Part shown: positions 10,821 to 20,324 of the stretch, piece after piece | Layout: the number at the start of each line of letters is the position of its first letter | How positions within the stretch are numbered: the stretch's first letter is position 1 | Assembly (NCBI GenBank): GCA_963920665.1 | Contig: OY987269.1 | Coordinates: forward strand, 7,070,501 to 7,134,500 | Direction: 5' to 3' | From: Straminergon stramineum | Lineage: Eukaryota > Streptophyta > Bryopsida > Hypnales > Calliergonaceae | DNA length: 64,000 nucleotides | Position numbers and translations under genes: made by a program | Notes under the pieces: generated by a model | Told to the model about the DNA's origin: nothing | What the model saw: the letters and a program-made list of their open reading frames with translations, nothing else | The model's database searches: none

Positions 10821-13700
10821 CTTGGCTTTGAAGGTTGTAAGAAGTTGAAGGTGGGGCATACATCATTTGAGAACCTCAAGGCTTTGAAGACTTTGGACTT
10901 TGAGGGATGTGAGGTGTTGGAGAAAATGCCCCACGGATTGGGAAAGTTGGCATCACTAGAGAAGCTCCATTTGAATGGTTGCAAGGAGTTGAATATTGAG
11001 GATTTGGATCTTGAATCATTGACATCACTTATGACGTTGAATTTTGAGGGATGTGAACAACTAGAAGAGATTCCGCTAGCCATAGCCAACATGACATGTG
11101 TGCAATGGCTTGGCTTTAAAGGTTGTAAGAAGTTGAAGGTGGGGCATACATCATTTGAGAACCTCAAGGCTTTAAAGATTGTACACTTTGGAGGATGTGA
11201 GGTTTTGGAGAGAATGCCCCATGGATTGGGAAAGTTGGCATCACTAGAGAAGCTCTATTTGAATGGTTGCAAGGAGTTGAATATTGAGGATTTGGATCTT
11301 GAATCATTGACATCACTTACGACATTGAATTTTGAGGGATGTGAACAACTAGAAGAGATTCCGCTAGCCATAGCCAACATGACATGTTTGCAATGGCTTG
11401 GCTTTGAAGGTTGTAAGAAGTTGAAGGTGGGGCATACATCATTTGAGAACCTCAAGGCTTTAAAGATTGTACACTTTGGAGGATGTGAGGTTTTGGAGAG
11501 AATGCCCCATGGATTGGGAAAGTTGGCATCACTAGAGAAGCTCTATTTGAATGGTTGCAAGGAGTTGAATATTGAGGATTTGGATCTTGAATCATTGACA
11601 TCACTTATGACGTTGAATTTTGAGGGATGTGAACAACTAGAAGAGATTCCGCTAGCCATAGCCAACATGACATGTGTGCAATGGCTTGGCTTTGAAGGTT
11701 GTAAGAAGTTGAAGGTGGGGCATACATCATTTGAGAACCTCAAGGCTTTAAAGATTGTACACTTTGGAGGATGTGAGGTTTTGGAGAGAATGCCCCATGG
11801 ATTGGGAAAGTTGGCATCACTAGAGAAGCTCTATTTGAATGGTTGCAAGGAGTTGAATATTGAGGATTTCGAGCTTGAGTCATTGACATCACTTACGACA
11901 TTGAATTTTGAGGTATGTGAACAACTAGAAGAGATTCCGCTAGCCATAGCCAACATGACATGTGTGCAATGGCTTGGCTTTGAAGGTTGTAAGAAGTTGA
12001 AGGTGGGGCATGCATTATTTGAGAACCTCAAGGCTTTAAAGATTGTACACTTTGGAGGATGTGAGGTGCTAGAGAAAAAGCCCCATGGATTGGGAAAGTT
12101 GGCATCACTAGAGAAGCTCTATTTGAATGGTTGCAAGGAGTTGAATATTGAGGATTTGGATCTTGAATCATTGACATCACTTATGACGTTGAATTTTGAG
12201 GGATGTGAACAACTAGAAGAGATTCCGCTAGCCATAGCCAACATGACATGTGTGCAATGGCTTGGCTTTGAAGGTTGTAAGAAGTTGAAGGTGGGGCATG
12301 CATTATTTGAGAACCTCAAGGCTTTAAAGATTGTACACTTTGGAGGATGTGAGGTTTTGGAGAGAATGCCCCATGGATTGGGAAAGTTGGCATCACTAGA
12401 GAAGCTCTATTTGAATGGTTGCAAGGAGTTGAATATTGAGGATTTCGAGCTTGAGTCATTGACATCACTTACGACATTGAATTTTGAGGTATGTGAACAA
12501 CTAGAAGAGATTCCGCTAGCCATAGCCAACATGACATGTGTGCAATGGCTTGGCTTTGAAGGTTGTAAGAAGTTGAAGGTGGGGCATACATCATTTGAGA
12601 ACCTCAAGGCTTTAAAGATTGTACACTTTGGAGGATGTGAGGTTTTGGAGAGAATGCCCCATGGATTGGGAAAGTTGGCATCACTAGAGAAGCTCTATTT
12701 GAATGGTTGCAAGGAGTTGAATATTGAGGATTTGGATCTTGAATCATTGACATCACTTATGACGTTGAATTTTGAGGGATGTGAACAACTAGAAGAGATT
12801 CCGCTAGCCATAGCCAACATGACATGTGTGCAATGGCTTGGCTTTGAAGGTTGTAAGAAGTTGAAGGTGGGGCATGCATTATTTGAGAACCTCAAGGCTT
12901 TAAAGATTGTACACTTTGGAGGATGTGAGGTGCTAGAGAAAATGCCCCATGGATTGGGAAAGTTGGCATCACTAGAGAAGCTCTATTTGAATGGTTGCAA
13001 GGAGTTGAATATTGAGGATTTGGAGCTTGAGTCATTGACATCACTAACGACATTGAATTTTGAGGGATGTGAACAACTAGAAGAGATTCCGCTAGCCATA
13101 GCCAACATGACATGTTTGCAATGGCTTGGCTTTGAAGGTTGTAAGAAGTTGAAGGTGGGGCATACATCATTTGAGAACCTCAAGGCTTTAAAGATTGTAC
13201 ACTTTGGAGGATGTGAGGTGCTAGAGAAAATGCCCCACGGATTGGGAAAGTTGGCATCACTTGAAGAGCTCCATTTGAATGGTTGCAAGGAGTTGAATAT
13301 TGAGGATTTGGAGCTTGAATCATTGACATCACTTACGACATTGAATTTTGAGGGATGTGAACAACTAGAAGAGATTCCACTAGCCATAGCCAACATGACA
13401 TGTGTGCAATGGCTTGGCTTTGAAGGTTGTAAGAAGTTGAAGGTGGGGCATACATCATTTGAGAACCTCAAGGCTTTAAAGATTGTACACTTTGGAGGAT
13501 GTGAGGTTTTGGAGAGAATGCCCCATGGATTGGGAAAGTTGGCATCACTAGAGAAGCTCTATTTGAATGGTTGCAAGGAGTTGAAGATTGAGGATTCGGA
13601 TCTTGAATCAATGACATCACTTACGACATTGAATTTTAAGGGATGTGAACAACTAGAAGAGATTCCGCTAGCCATAGCCAACATGACATGTTTGCAATAG
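10821..13700 (+). CDS. LRR array segment between TAG stops, 10 units
   Basis: This segment continues the same frame directly after the TAG at 10,818 and closes with the identical TAG at 13,698-13,700. It is exactly ten units long. It opens with the diagnostic KTLDFEGCEVLEKMPHG module and contains units with a Phe in the IEDFEL loop and a Val replacing the Gly of the second LRR (NFEVCEQ). The only ATG codons are internal to repeats, so independent translation is unlikely. Its first part matches 20,325-22,628, which lacks two of these units. It is most likely a broken piece of the larger gene or array. Confidence 0.6.
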   Translation, partial: LGFEGCKKLKVGHTSFENLKALKTLDFEGCEVLEKMPHGLGKLASLEKLHLNGCKELNIEDLDLESLTSLMTLNFEGCEQLEEIPLAIANMTCVQWLGFKGCKKLKVGHTSFENLKALKIVHFGGCEVLERMPHGLGKLASLEKLYLNGCKELNIEDLDLESLTSLTTLNFEGCEQLEEIPLAIANMTCLQWLGFEGCKKLKVGHTSFENLKALKIVHFGGCEVLERMPHGLGKLASLEKLYLNGCKELNIEDLDLESLTSLMTLNFEGCEQLEEIPLAIANMTCVQWLGFEGCKKLKVGHTSFENLKALKIVHFGGCEVLERMPHGLGKLASLEKLYLNGCKELNIEDFELESLTSLTTLNFEVCEQLEEIPLAIANMTCVQWLGFEGCKKLKVGHALFENLKALKIVHFGGCEVLEKKPHGLGKLASLEKLYLNGCKELNIEDLDLESLTSLMTLNFEGCEQLEEIPLAIANMTCVQWLGFEGCKKLKVGHALFENLKALKIVHFGGCEVLERMPHGLGKLASLEKLYLNGCKELNIEDFELESLTSLTTLNFEVCEQLEEIPLAIANMTCVQWLGFEGCKKLKVGHTSFENLKALKIVHFGGCEVLERMPHGLGKLASLEKLYLNGCKELNIEDLDLESLTSLMTLNFEGCEQLEEIPLAIANMTCVQWLGFEGCKKLKVGHALFENLKALKIVHFGGCEVLEKMPHGLGKLASLEKLYLNGCKELNIEDLELESLTSLTTLNFEGCEQLEEIPLAIANMTCLQWLGFEGCKKLKVGHTSFENLKALKIVHFGGCEVLEKMPHGLGKLASLEELHLNGCKELNIEDLELESLTSLTTLNFEGCEQLEEIPLAIANMTCVQWLGFEGCKKLKVGHTSFENLKALKIVHFGGCEVLERMPHGLGKLASLEKLYLNGCKELKIEDSDLESMTSLTTLNFKGCEQLEEIPLAIANMTCLQ

Positions 13701-14564
13701 CTTGGCTTTGAAGGTTGTAAGAAGTTGAAGGTGGGGCATACATCATTTGAGAACCTCAAGGCTTTAAAGATTGTACACTTTGGAGGATGTGAGGTGCTAG
13801 AGAAAATGCTCCACGGATTGGGAAAGTTGGCATCACTTGAAGAGCTTGATTTGAATGGTTGCAAGGAGTTGAATATTGAGGATTTGGAGCTTGAATCATT
13901 GACATCACTTACGACATTGAATTTTGAGGGATGTGAACAACTAGAAGAGATTCCGCTAGCCATAGCCAACATGACATGTGTGCAATGGCTTGGCTTTGAA
14001 GGTTGTAAGAAGTTGAAGGTGGGGCATGCATTATTTGAGAACCTCAAGGCTTTAAAGATTGTACACTTTGGAGGATGTGAGGTGCTAGAGAAAATGCCCC
14101 ACGGATTGGGAAAGTTGGCATCACTTGAAGAGCTCCATTTGAATGGTTGCAAGGAGTTGAATATTGAGGATTTGGAGCTTGAATCATTGACATCACCTAC
14201 GACATTGAATTTTGAGGGATGTGAACAACTAGAAGAGATTCCACTAGCCATAGCCAACATGACATGTGTGCAATGGCTTGGCTTTGAAGGTTGTAAGAAG
14301 TTGAAGGTGGGGCATACATCATTTGAGAACCTCAAGGCTTTAAAGATTGTACACTTTGGAGGATGTGAGGTTTTGGAGAGAATGCCCCATGGATTGGGAA
14401 AGTTGGCATCACTAGAGAAGCTCTATTTGAATGGTTGCAAGGAGTTGAAGATTGAGGATTCGGATCTTGAATCAATGACATCACTTACGACATTGAATTT
14501 TAAGGGATGTGAACAACTAGAAGAGATTCCGCTAGCCATAGCCAACATGACATGTTTGCAATAG
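13701..14564 (+). CDS. LRR array segment between TAG stops, 3 units
   Basis: This is an 864-bp module bounded by the same TAG on both sides. Its markers are a Leu for Pro in the fourth LRR (EKMLHGLG, at about 13,808) and a Pro for Leu in the third unit (LTSPTTLNF, at about 14,196). Nearly identical modules sit at 19,461-20,324 and 22,629-23,492, and the last three units before 16,004 carry the same markers without a leading stop. It shows how the nonsense-bearing unit has been spread in packets. It is not expected to be a gene on its own. Confidence 0.55.
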   Translation, partial: LGFEGCKKLKVGHTSFENLKALKIVHFGGCEVLEKMLHGLGKLASLEELDLNGCKELNIEDLELESLTSLTTLNFEGCEQLEEIPLAIANMTCVQWLGFEGCKKLKVGHALFENLKALKIVHFGGCEVLEKMPHGLGKLASLEELHLNGCKELNIEDLELESLTSPTTLNFEGCEQLEEIPLAIANMTCVQWLGFEGCKKLKVGHTSFENLKALKIVHFGGCEVLERMPHGLGKLASLEKLYLNGCKELKIEDSDLESMTSLTTLNFKGCEQLEEIPLAIANMTCLQ

Positions 14565-16004
14565 CTTGGCTTTGAAGGTTGTAAGAAGTTGAAGGTGGGG
14601 CATACATCATTTGAGAACCTCAAGGCTTTGAAGACTTTGGACTTTGAGGGATGTGAGGTGTTGGAGAAAATGCCCCACGGATTGGGAAAGTTGGCATCAC
14701 TAGAGAAGCTCCATTTGAATGGTTGCAAGGAGTTGAATATTGAGGATTTGGATCTTGAATCATTGACATCACTTATGACGTTGAATTTTGAGGGATGTGA
14801 ACAACTAGAAGAGATTCCGCTAGCCATAGCCAACATGACATGTGTGCAATGGCTTGGCTTTAAAGGTTGTAAGAAGTTGAAGGTGGGGCATACATCATTT
14901 GAGAACCTCAAGGCTTTAAAGATTGTACACTTTGGAGGATGTGAGGTTTTGGAGAGAATGCCCCATGGATTGGGAAAGTTGGCATCACTAGAGAAGCTCT
15001 ATTTGAATGGTTGCAAGGAGTTGAATATTGAGGATTTGGATCTTGAATCATTGACATCACTTACGACATTGAATTTTGAGGGATGTGAACAACTAGAAGA
15101 GATTCCGCTAGCCATAGCCAACATGACATGTTTGCAATGGCTTGGCTTTGAAGGTTGTAAGAAGTTGAAGGTGGGGCATACATCATTTGAGAACCTCAAG
15201 GCTTTAAAGATTGTACACTTTGGAGGATGTGAGGTGCTAGAGAAAATGCTCCACGGATTGGGAAAGTTGGCATCACTTGAAGAGCTTGATTTGAATGGTT
15301 GCAAGGAGTTGAATATTGAGGATTTGGAGCTTGAATCATTGACATCACTTACGACATTGAATTTTGAGGGATGTGAACAACTAGAAGAGATTCCGCTAGC
15401 CATAGCCAACATGACATGTGTGCAATGGCTTGGCTTTAAAGGTTGTAAGAAGTTGAAGGTGGGGCATACATCATTTGAGAACCTCAAGGCTTTAAAGATT
15501 GTACACTTTGGAGGATGTGAGGTGCTAGAGAAAATGCCCCACGGATTGGGAAAGTTGGCATCACTTGAAGAGCTCCATTTGAATGGTTGCAAGGAGTTGA
15601 ATATTGAGGATTTGGAGCTTGAATCATTGACATCACCTACGACATTGAATTTTGAGGGATGTGAACAACTAGAAGAGATTCCACTAGCCATAGCCAACAT
15701 GACATGTGTGCAATGGCTTGGCTTTGAAGGTTGTAAGAAGTTGAAGGTGGGGCATACATCATTTGAGAACCTCAAGGCTTTAAAGATTGTACACTTTGGA
15801 GGATGTGAGGTTTTGGAGAGAATGCCCCATGGATTGGGAAAGTTGGCATCACTAGAGAAGCTCTATTTGAATGGTTGCAAGGAGTTGAAGATTGAGGATT
15901 CGGATCTTGAATCAATGACATCACTTACGACATTGAATTTTAAGGGATGTGAACAACTAGAAGAGATTCCGCTAGCCATAGCCAACATGACATGTTTGCA
16001 ATAG
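14565..16004 (+). CDS. LRR array segment between TAG stops, 5 units
   Basis: Exactly five units lie in the common frame. The first two are of the KTLDFEGC type that follows six of the nine TAG stops. The last three repeat the EKMLHG and LTSP module of 13,701-14,564. Here that module is joined to an intact Trp codon in place of a TAG, so this segment is a recombinant of the two module types. It ends with TAG at 16,002-16,004. It has no start of its own. Confidence 0.55.
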   Translation, partial: LGFEGCKKLKVGHTSFENLKALKTLDFEGCEVLEKMPHGLGKLASLEKLHLNGCKELNIEDLDLESLTSLMTLNFEGCEQLEEIPLAIANMTCVQWLGFKGCKKLKVGHTSFENLKALKIVHFGGCEVLERMPHGLGKLASLEKLYLNGCKELNIEDLDLESLTSLTTLNFEGCEQLEEIPLAIANMTCLQWLGFEGCKKLKVGHTSFENLKALKIVHFGGCEVLEKMLHGLGKLASLEELDLNGCKELNIEDLELESLTSLTTLNFEGCEQLEEIPLAIANMTCVQWLGFKGCKKLKVGHTSFENLKALKIVHFGGCEVLEKMPHGLGKLASLEELHLNGCKELNIEDLELESLTSPTTLNFEGCEQLEEIPLAIANMTCVQWLGFEGCKKLKVGHTSFENLKALKIVHFGGCEVLERMPHGLGKLASLEKLYLNGCKELKIEDSDLESMTSLTTLNFKGCEQLEEIPLAIANMTCLQ

Positions 16005-19000
16005 CTTGGCTTTGAAGGTTGTAAGAAGTTGAAGGTGGGGCATACATCATTTGAGAACCTCAAGGCTTTGAAGACTTTGGACTTTGAGGGATGTGAGGTG
16101 TTGGAGAAAATGCCCCACGGATTGGGAAAGTTGGCATCACTAGAGAAGCTCCATTTGAATGGTTGCAAGGAGTTGAATATTGAGGATTTGGATCTTGAAT
16201 CATTGACATCACTTATGACGTTGAATTTTGAGGGATGTGAACAACTAGAAGAGATTCCGCTAGCCATAGCCAACATGACATGTGTGCAATGGCTTGGCTT
16301 TGAAGGTTGTAAGAAGTTGAAGGTGGGGCATACATCATTTGAGAACCTCAAGGCTTTAAAGATTGTACACTTTGGAGGATGTGAGGTGCTAGAGAAAATG
16401 CCCCACGGATTGGGAAAGTTGGCATCACTAGAGAAGCTCTATTTGAATGGTTGCAAGGAGTTGAATATTGAGGATTCGGATCTTGAATCAATGACATCAC
16501 TTACGACATTGAATTTTCAGGGATGTGAACAACTAGAAGAGATTCCGCTAGCCATAGCCAACATGACATGTGTGCAATGGCTTGGCTTTAAAGGTTGTAA
16601 GAAGTTGAAGGTGGGGCATACATCATTTGAGAACCTCAAGGCTTTAAAGATTGTACACTTTGGAGGATGTGAGGTTTTGGAGAGAATGCCCCATGGATTG
16701 GGAAAGTTGGCATCACTAGAGAAGCTCTATTTGAATGGTTGCAAGGAGTTGAATATTGAGGATTCGGATCTTGAATCAATGACATCACTTACGACATTGA
16801 ATTTTAAGGGATGTGAACAACTAGAAGAGATTCCGCTAGCCATAGCCAACATGACATGTTTGCAATGGCTTGGCTTTGAAGGTTGTAAGAAGTTGAAGGT
16901 GGGGCATACATCATTTGAGAACCTCATGGCTTTAAAGATTGTACACTTTGGAGGATGTGAGGTTTTGGAGAGAATGCCCCATGGATTGGGAAAGTTGGCA
17001 TCACTAGAAAAGCTCTATTTGAATGGTTGCAAGGAGTTGAATATTGAGGATTTGGATCTTGAATCATTGACATCACTTATGACGTTGAATTTTGAGGGAT
17101 GTGAACAACTAGAAGAGATTCCGCTAGCCATAGCCAACATGACATGTGTGCAATGGCTTGGCTTTGAAGGTTGTAAGAAGTTGAAGGTGGGGCATGCATT
17201 ATTTGAGAACCTCATGGCTTTAAAGATTGTACACTTTGGAGGATGTGAGGTGCTAGAGAAAATGCCCCATGGATTGGGAAAGTTGGCATCACTAGAGAAG
17301 CTCTATTTGAATGGTTGCAAGGAGTTGAATATTGAGGATTTGGATCTTGAATCATTGACATCACTTACGACATTGAATTTTGAGGGATGTGAACAACTAG
17401 AAGAGATTCCGCTAGCCATAGCCAACATGACATGTGTGCAATGGCTTGGCTTTGAAGGTTGTAAGAAGTTGAAGGTGGGGCATGCATCATTTGAGAACCT
17501 CAAGGCTTTAAAGATTGTACACTTTGGAGGATGTGAGGTGCTAGAGAAAATGCCCCACGGATTGGGAAAGTTGGCATCACTTGAAGAGCTCCATTTGAAT
17601 GGTTGCAAGGAGTTGAATATTGAGGATTTGGAGCTTGAATCATTGACATCACTTACGACATTGAATTTTGAGGGATGTGAACAACTAGAAGAGATTCCGC
17701 TAGCCATAGCCAACATGACATGTGTGCAATGGCTTGGCTTTAAAGGTTGTAAGAAGTTGAAGGTGGGGCATACATCATTTGAGAACCTCATGGCTTTAAA
17801 GATTGTACACTTTGGAGGATGTGAGGTTTTGGAGAGAATGCCCCATGGATTGGGAAAGTTGGCATCACTAGAAAAGCTCTATTTGAATGGTTGCAAGGAG
17901 TTGAATATTGAGGATTTGGATCTTGAATCATTGACATCACTTATGACGTTGAATTTTGAGGGATGTGAACAACTAGAAGAGATTCCGCTAGCCATAGCCA
18001 ACATGACATGTGTGCAATGGCTTGGCTTTGAAGGTTGTAAGAAGTTGAAGGTGGGGCATACATCATTTGAGAACCTCAAGGCTTTAAAGATTGTACACTT
18101 TGGAGGATGTGAGGTTTTGGAGAGAATGCCCCATGGATTGGGAAAGTTGGCATCACTAGAGAAGCTCTATTTGAATGGTTGCAAGGAGTTGAATATTGAG
18201 GATTTGGAGCTTGAGTCATTGACATCACTTACGACATTGAATTTTGAGGGATGTGAACAACTAGAAGAGATTCCGCTAGCCATAGCCAACATGACATGTG
18301 TGCAATGGCTTGGCTTTGAAGGTTGTAAGACGTTGAAGGTGGGGCATACATCATTTGAGAACCTCAAGGCTTTAAAGATTGTACACTTTGGAGGATGTGA
18401 GGTTTTGGAGAGAATGCCCCATGGATTGGGAAAGTTGGCATCACTAGAGAAGCTCTATTTGAATGCCTGCAAGGAGTTGAATATTGAGGATTTGGATCTT
18501 GAATCATTGACATCACTTACGACATTGAATTTTGAGGGATGTGAACAACTAGAAGAGATTCCACTAGCTATAGCCAACATGACATGTTTGCAATGGCTTA
18601 GCTTTGGAGGTTGTAAGAAGTTGAGGGTGGGGCATGCATCATTTGAAAATCTCAAGGCTTTAAAGATTGTATACTTTGGAGGATGTGAGGTTTTGGAGAG
18701 AATGCCCCATGGATTGGGAAAGTTGGCATCACTAGAGAAGCTCTATTTGAATGGTTGCAAGGAGTTGAATATTGAGGATTCGGATCTTGAATCAATGACA
18801 TCACTTACGACATTGAATTTTAAGGGATGTGAACAACTAGAAGAGATTCCGCTAGCCATAGCCAACATGACATGTGTGCAATGGCTTGGCTTTAAAGGTT
18901 GTAAGAAGTTGAAGGTGGGGCATACATCATTTGAGAACCTCAAGGCTTTAAAGATTGTACACTTTGGAGGATGTGAGGTTTTGGAGAGAATGCCCCATGG

Positions 19001-19460
19001 ATTGGGAAAGTTGGCATCACTAGAGAAGCTCTATTTGAATGGTTGCAAGGAGTTGAATATTGAGGATTCGGATCTTGAATCAATGACATCACTTACGACA
19101 TTGAATTTTAAGGGATGTGAACAACTAGAAGAGATTCCGCTAGCCATAGCCAACATGACATGTGTGCAATGGCTTGGCTTTAAAGGTTGTAAGAAGTTGA
19201 AGGTGGGGCATACATCATTTGAGAACCTCAAGGCTTTAAAGATTGTACACTTTGGAGGATGTGAGGTTTTGGAGAGAATGCCCCATGGATTGGGAAAGTT
19301 GGCATCACTAGAGAAGCTCTATTTGAATGGTTGCAAGGAGTTGAAGATTGAGGATTCGGATCTTGAATCAATGACATCACTTACGACATTGAATTTTAAG
19401 GGATGTGAACAACTAGAAGAGATTCCGCTAGCCATAGCCAACATGACATGTTTGCAATAG
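16005..19460 (+). CDS. LRR array segment between TAG stops, 12 units
   Basis: Twelve units lie in the common frame, ending at TAG 19,458-19,460. Units carrying Met for Lys in the third LRR (FENLMAL, near 16,923, 17,211 and 17,787) repeat the block near 8,571-9,400 at an offset of 29 units. One unit at about 18,465-18,720 is clearly different (LNACKEL, LQWLSFGGCKKLRVGH, IVYFGG). It resembles the diverged units at 33.3-33.9 kb, which suggests long-range exchange within the array. No independent start is visible. Confidence 0.58.
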   Translation, partial: LGFEGCKKLKVGHTSFENLKALKTLDFEGCEVLEKMPHGLGKLASLEKLHLNGCKELNIEDLDLESLTSLMTLNFEGCEQLEEIPLAIANMTCVQWLGFEGCKKLKVGHTSFENLKALKIVHFGGCEVLEKMPHGLGKLASLEKLYLNGCKELNIEDSDLESMTSLTTLNFQGCEQLEEIPLAIANMTCVQWLGFKGCKKLKVGHTSFENLKALKIVHFGGCEVLERMPHGLGKLASLEKLYLNGCKELNIEDSDLESMTSLTTLNFKGCEQLEEIPLAIANMTCLQWLGFEGCKKLKVGHTSFENLMALKIVHFGGCEVLERMPHGLGKLASLEKLYLNGCKELNIEDLDLESLTSLMTLNFEGCEQLEEIPLAIANMTCVQWLGFEGCKKLKVGHALFENLMALKIVHFGGCEVLEKMPHGLGKLASLEKLYLNGCKELNIEDLDLESLTSLTTLNFEGCEQLEEIPLAIANMTCVQWLGFEGCKKLKVGHASFENLKALKIVHFGGCEVLEKMPHGLGKLASLEELHLNGCKELNIEDLELESLTSLTTLNFEGCEQLEEIPLAIANMTCVQWLGFKGCKKLKVGHTSFENLMALKIVHFGGCEVLERMPHGLGKLASLEKLYLNGCKELNIEDLDLESLTSLMTLNFEGCEQLEEIPLAIANMTCVQWLGFEGCKKLKVGHTSFENLKALKIVHFGGCEVLERMPHGLGKLASLEKLYLNGCKELNIEDLELESLTSLTTLNFEGCEQLEEIPLAIANMTCVQWLGFEGCKTLKVGHTSFENLKALKIVHFGGCEVLERMPHGLGKLASLEKLYLNACKELNIEDLDLESLTSLTTLNFEGCEQLEEIPLAIANMTCLQWLSFGGCKKLRVGHASFENLKALKIVYFGGCEVLERMPHGLGKLASLEKLYLNGCKELNIEDSDLESMTSLTTLNFKGCEQLEEIPLAIANMTCVQWLGFKGCKKLKVGHTSFENLKALKIVHFGGCEVLERMPHGLGKLASLEKLYLNGCKELNIEDSDLESMTSLTTLNFKGCEQLEEIPLAIANMTCVQWLGFKGCKKLKVGHTSFENLKALKIVHFGGCEVLERMPHGLGKLASLEKLYLNGCKELKIEDSDLESMTSLTTLNFKGCEQLEEIPLAIANMTCLQ

Positions 19461-20324
19461 CTTGGCTTTGAAGGTTGTAAGAAGTTGAAGGTGGGGCATA
19501 CATCATTTGAGAACCTCAAGGCTTTAAAGATTGTACACTTTGGAGGATGTGAGGTGCTAGAGAAAATGCTCCACGGATTGGGAAAGTTGGCATCACTTGA
19601 AGAGCTTGATTTGAATGGTTGCAAGGAGTTGAATATTGAGGATTTGGAGCTTGAATCATTGACATCACTTACGACATTGAATTTTGAGGGATGTGAACAA
19701 CTAGAAGAGATTCCGCTAGCCATAGCCAACATGACATGTGTGCAATGGCTTGGCTTTAAAGGTTGTAAGAAGTTGAAGGTGGGGCATACATCATTTGAGA
19801 ACCTCAAGGCTTTAAAGATTGTACACTTTGGAGGATGTGAGGTGCTAGAGAAAATGCCCCACGGATTGGGAAAGTTGGCATCACTTGAAGAGCTCCATTT
19901 GAATGGTTGCAAGGAGTTGAATATTGAGGATTTGGAGCTTGAATCATTGACATCACCTACGACATTGAATTTTGAGGGATGTGAACAACTAGAAGAGATT
20001 CCACTAGCCATAGCCAACATGACATGTGTGCAATGGCTTGGCTTTGAAGGTTGTAAGAAGTTGAAGGTGGGGCATACATCATTTGAGAACCTCAAGGCTT
20101 TAAAGATTGTACACTTTGGAGGATGTGAGGTTTTGGAGAGAATGCCCCATGGATTGGGAAAGTTGGCATCACTAGAGAAGCTCTATTTGAATGGTTGCAA
20201 GGAGTTGAAGATTGAGGATTCGGATCTTAAATCAATGACATCACTTACGACATTGAATTTTGAGGGATGTGAACAACTAGAAGAGATTCCGCTAGCCATA
20301 GCCAACATGACATGTTTGCAATAG
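19461..20324 (+). CDS. LRR array segment between TAG stops, 3 units
   Basis: This is a second copy of the three-unit module seen at 13,701-14,564, with the same EKMLHG and LTSP markers. It differs at a few codons: LGFKGC for LGFEGC in the first unit, and in the last unit SDLKSM with NFEGC where the other has SDLESM with NFKGC. It ends with TAG at 20,322-20,324. It is read as a fragment, not as a gene. Confidence 0.55.
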   Translation, partial: LGFEGCKKLKVGHTSFENLKALKIVHFGGCEVLEKMLHGLGKLASLEELDLNGCKELNIEDLELESLTSLTTLNFEGCEQLEEIPLAIANMTCVQWLGFKGCKKLKVGHTSFENLKALKIVHFGGCEVLEKMPHGLGKLASLEELHLNGCKELNIEDLELESLTSPTTLNFEGCEQLEEIPLAIANMTCVQWLGFEGCKKLKVGHTSFENLKALKIVHFGGCEVLERMPHGLGKLASLEKLYLNGCKELKIEDSDLKSMTSLTTLNFEGCEQLEEIPLAIANMTCLQ

